Assembly: GCA_010671905.1 (NCBI GenBank)
Contig: JAAHII010000001.1
Span: 7,340,026 to 7,404,025 of the forward strand
Reading direction: 5' to 3'
Source: Leptolyngbya sp. SIOISBB
Lineage (GTDB): Bacteria > Cyanobacteriota > Cyanobacteriia > Phormidesmidales > Phormidesmidaceae
DNA length: 64,000 bases
Part shown: positions 62,758-64,000 of the stretch, one piece after another
How the letters are laid out: each line of letters starts with the position of its first letter
Position numbering within the stretch: position 1 is the first letter of the stretch
Program-made: the position numbers and the translations under genes
Notes under the pieces: model-generated
Seen by the model: only the letters and a program-made list of their open reading frames with translations
The model's database searches: none
What the model was told of the DNA's origin: nothing

Positions 62758-63579
62758 ATGCTAACTGGTGTAGACATTATTTTGTTTGCAGGGTTAGGAC
62801 TAACCGCAGGAATTCTGTCTGGCCTCTTTGGCATTGGCGGCGGCATGGTAATTGTACCGGGCCTGTTTTACCTGTTCCGAATCATTAATTTGCCCCATGA
62901 ATGGGTAATGCATTTAGCCGCCGGAAGTTCGATGTGCATCATGGTGTTCACGTCAGCATCATCAGCTTGGTCGCACCATTTACGAGGCGATGTGCAATGG
63001 CCAATTTTTCAGCGGATTTTACCGGCGATCGCGATCGGTGTCATCTTTGGCAAGTTAGTGTCTTATCGTTTGAATTCAGATTATTTAGAATTTATCTTTG
63101 GCGCCTTTCTGGTCTTTGTGTCCCTCAAAATATTGTTTGACTGGCTCCCCAAACCTGACCAACCAGGAGAACCTGATGGCCAATTAATCAAAACAGTAGG
63201 AACCGTCCTAGGCTTCAAATCGGGCGTACTCGGAATCGGCGGCGGTGCCATTAGTGTGCCGTTTTTACTCTATTCAGGGTTGCCCATGAGCCAGGCTAGC
63301 GGTACATCAGCCTCCTTTACCTTACCGATCGCCCTGGTAGGAACACTAAGCTGTCTGAGCTTATCTACCCACGGATTAGATATCCCCTTAGCAATCGGGA
63401 CAATTTATTGGCCTGCAGTACTCCTGGTGGCCCCATTTACGATGCTGGGCGCTCCTCTTGGCACCCAACTTTGTCATCAAATTGCCTCACGGATACTCAA
63501 GCGCTGTTTTGCCCTATTTTTATTGACGTTGGGATTGCGCCTCTTATTTGAGGTGGCTGAAACTTTTGTCAGCGGCTAA
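62758..63579 (+). CDS. TauE/SafE family membrane transporter
   Basis: A 273-residue protein with about eight helices in two repeated halves. Each half begins with the family motif: LTAGILSGLFGIGGGMVIVP at residues 14-33 and FKSGVLGIGGGAISVPFLLY near 155. These are permeases for sulfite, sulfonates or other organic anions. The substrate here is unknown. Length is normal. The ATG at 62758 follows AAGGATCGGTAATCGGCA. It is monocistronic, followed by a family-B repeat. Confidence 0.93.
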   Translation: MLTGVDIILFAGLGLTAGILSGLFGIGGGMVIVPGLFYLFRIINLPHEWVMHLAAGSSMCIMVFTSASSAWSHHLRGDVQWPIFQRILPAIAIGVIFGKLVSYRLNSDYLEFIFGAFLVFVSLKILFDWLPKPDQPGEPDGQLIKTVGTVLGFKSGVLGIGGGAISVPFLLYSGLPMSQASGTSASFTLPIALVGTLSCLSLSTHGLDIPLAIGTIYWPAVLLVAPFTMLGAPLGTQLCHQIASRILKRCFALFLLTLGLRLLFEVAETFVSG

Positions 63580-63660
63580 AGCAGAGCTTCCATCCCAACC
63601 TGAATCTATGTCTGGTGAGTCATCAGGACGCCTGCAATATGTGTCCTGAATGTCACGAGC

Positions 63661-63788
63661 TATAGCAGAATTCGGAATACTGAGGTCGGAATACCCTTCG
63701 GGAAGGGCCAGCCCTACGGAATTGAAAGGTTTGTCAAACGTCGATTACAGCGATCTGGAGCAATCTAACCAAACTACGGTTTGCTATA
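63661..63788 (-). repeat. Interspersed repeat family B, copy 5
   Basis: TATAGCAGAATTCGGAATAC at the left, CAAACTACGGTTTGCTATA at the right; 128 bp, longer than the others because of an internal segment (CCCTTCGGGAAGGGCCAGCC) that is itself a small hairpin. It is inverted relative to copies 1, 2 and 4. The rest of the 421-bp window end holds nothing recognised. Confidence 0.75.
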
Positions 63789-64000
63789 GGTCAAGTCGGA
63801 TGAGATATACCTTGCAATCACAATTGCAACACCTTGCATGTCGAACGAAGACCATGAGGTTGAAATGTCTACAATGCCATGAATTTACGTCTAGCGTCTC
63901 TCTCGATAATTATCCACGGCACAAAAGAATGGTTAGAAAACACCTTCGTCATTCAAGCCTCAAATCCTAATCATTAAGCTGTGCCGCAGGCCCAAATAAC

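Noticed and set aside
63650-63970. 106-residue ORF near the window end
   Set aside because: It starts inside repeat B copy 5 and shows no motif or coding bias.

Overview
The window looks like the chromosome of a filamentous, probably Leptolyngbya-type cyanobacterium. The palindrome GCGATCGC (HIP1) and its core recur throughout. The gene content includes a gas-vesicle cluster, a class C flavodiiron protein with a C-terminal flavin reductase domain, a 735-residue transketolase-like enzyme of a cyanobacterial family, a pentapeptide-repeat protein and several small cyanobacterial proteins of unknown function. The genus is an inference; no rRNA gene is present.

Layout. 1-2.8 kb: 5' end of an MFS transporter, a DoxX membrane protein, small unknown proteins and a Crp/Fnr regulator. 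2.9-7.6 kb: an ABC ATPase followed by a large permease/M1-peptidase-like gene split by a frameshift. 7.8-11.3 kb: a patch of foreign DNA holding a decayed IS701-like element, a 5'-truncated gene, a small membrane protein and a tyrosine integrase next to a tRNA-Gly gene. 11.3-15.8 kb: an RND efflux pump and its periplasmic adaptor. 16.4-19.1 kb: a second DoxX, glutaredoxin, a CAU tRNA and rsgA. 19.4-24.4 kb: a giant TamB-like gene. 25-32 kb: the transketolase-like gene, the pentapeptide protein, a flavodiiron gene and two glycosyltransferases. 32.3-36.1 kb: aroC, an ABC-2 permease and a polysaccharide export protein. 37.1-40.5 kb: gvpA-gvpC-gvpN-gvpJ. 40.6-44.4 kb: a YbaY-domain protein, a photolyase-like protein and two envelope proteins. 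45.3-52.3 kb: a seven-gene transport operon mixing polyamine-type and amino-acid-type ABC components. 54-55.8 kb: exbB-exbD-exbD. 56.3-63.6 kb: an alpha/beta hydrolase, an MBL hydrolase, a PEP-synthase-like protein, comF and a TauE/SafE permease.

Three points stand out. First, GvpC and GvpN carry the same winged-helix-like C-terminal domain after a Lys/Ala/Ser/Thr-rich linker, which suggests a shared docking or regulatory module on two gas-vesicle proteins. Second, five genes are broken by eight single-base excesses, all +1 and all in homopolymer runs. Removing one base at each restores an uninterrupted gene of plausible length, so sequencing over-calls are the simplest explanation. Third, intergenic DNA carries three families of small repeats: an approximately 130-bp family with three copies, an approximately 100-bp family with TATAGCA ends and five copies, and a 93-bp hairpin element with an apparent target duplication.

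Functionally, the window combines envelope transport (RND, ABC, ExbBD, TamB, Wza-like export), redox protection (flavodiiron protein, glutaredoxin, DoxX) and buoyancy. I saw no CRISPR array, rRNA or recognisable biosynthetic cluster.
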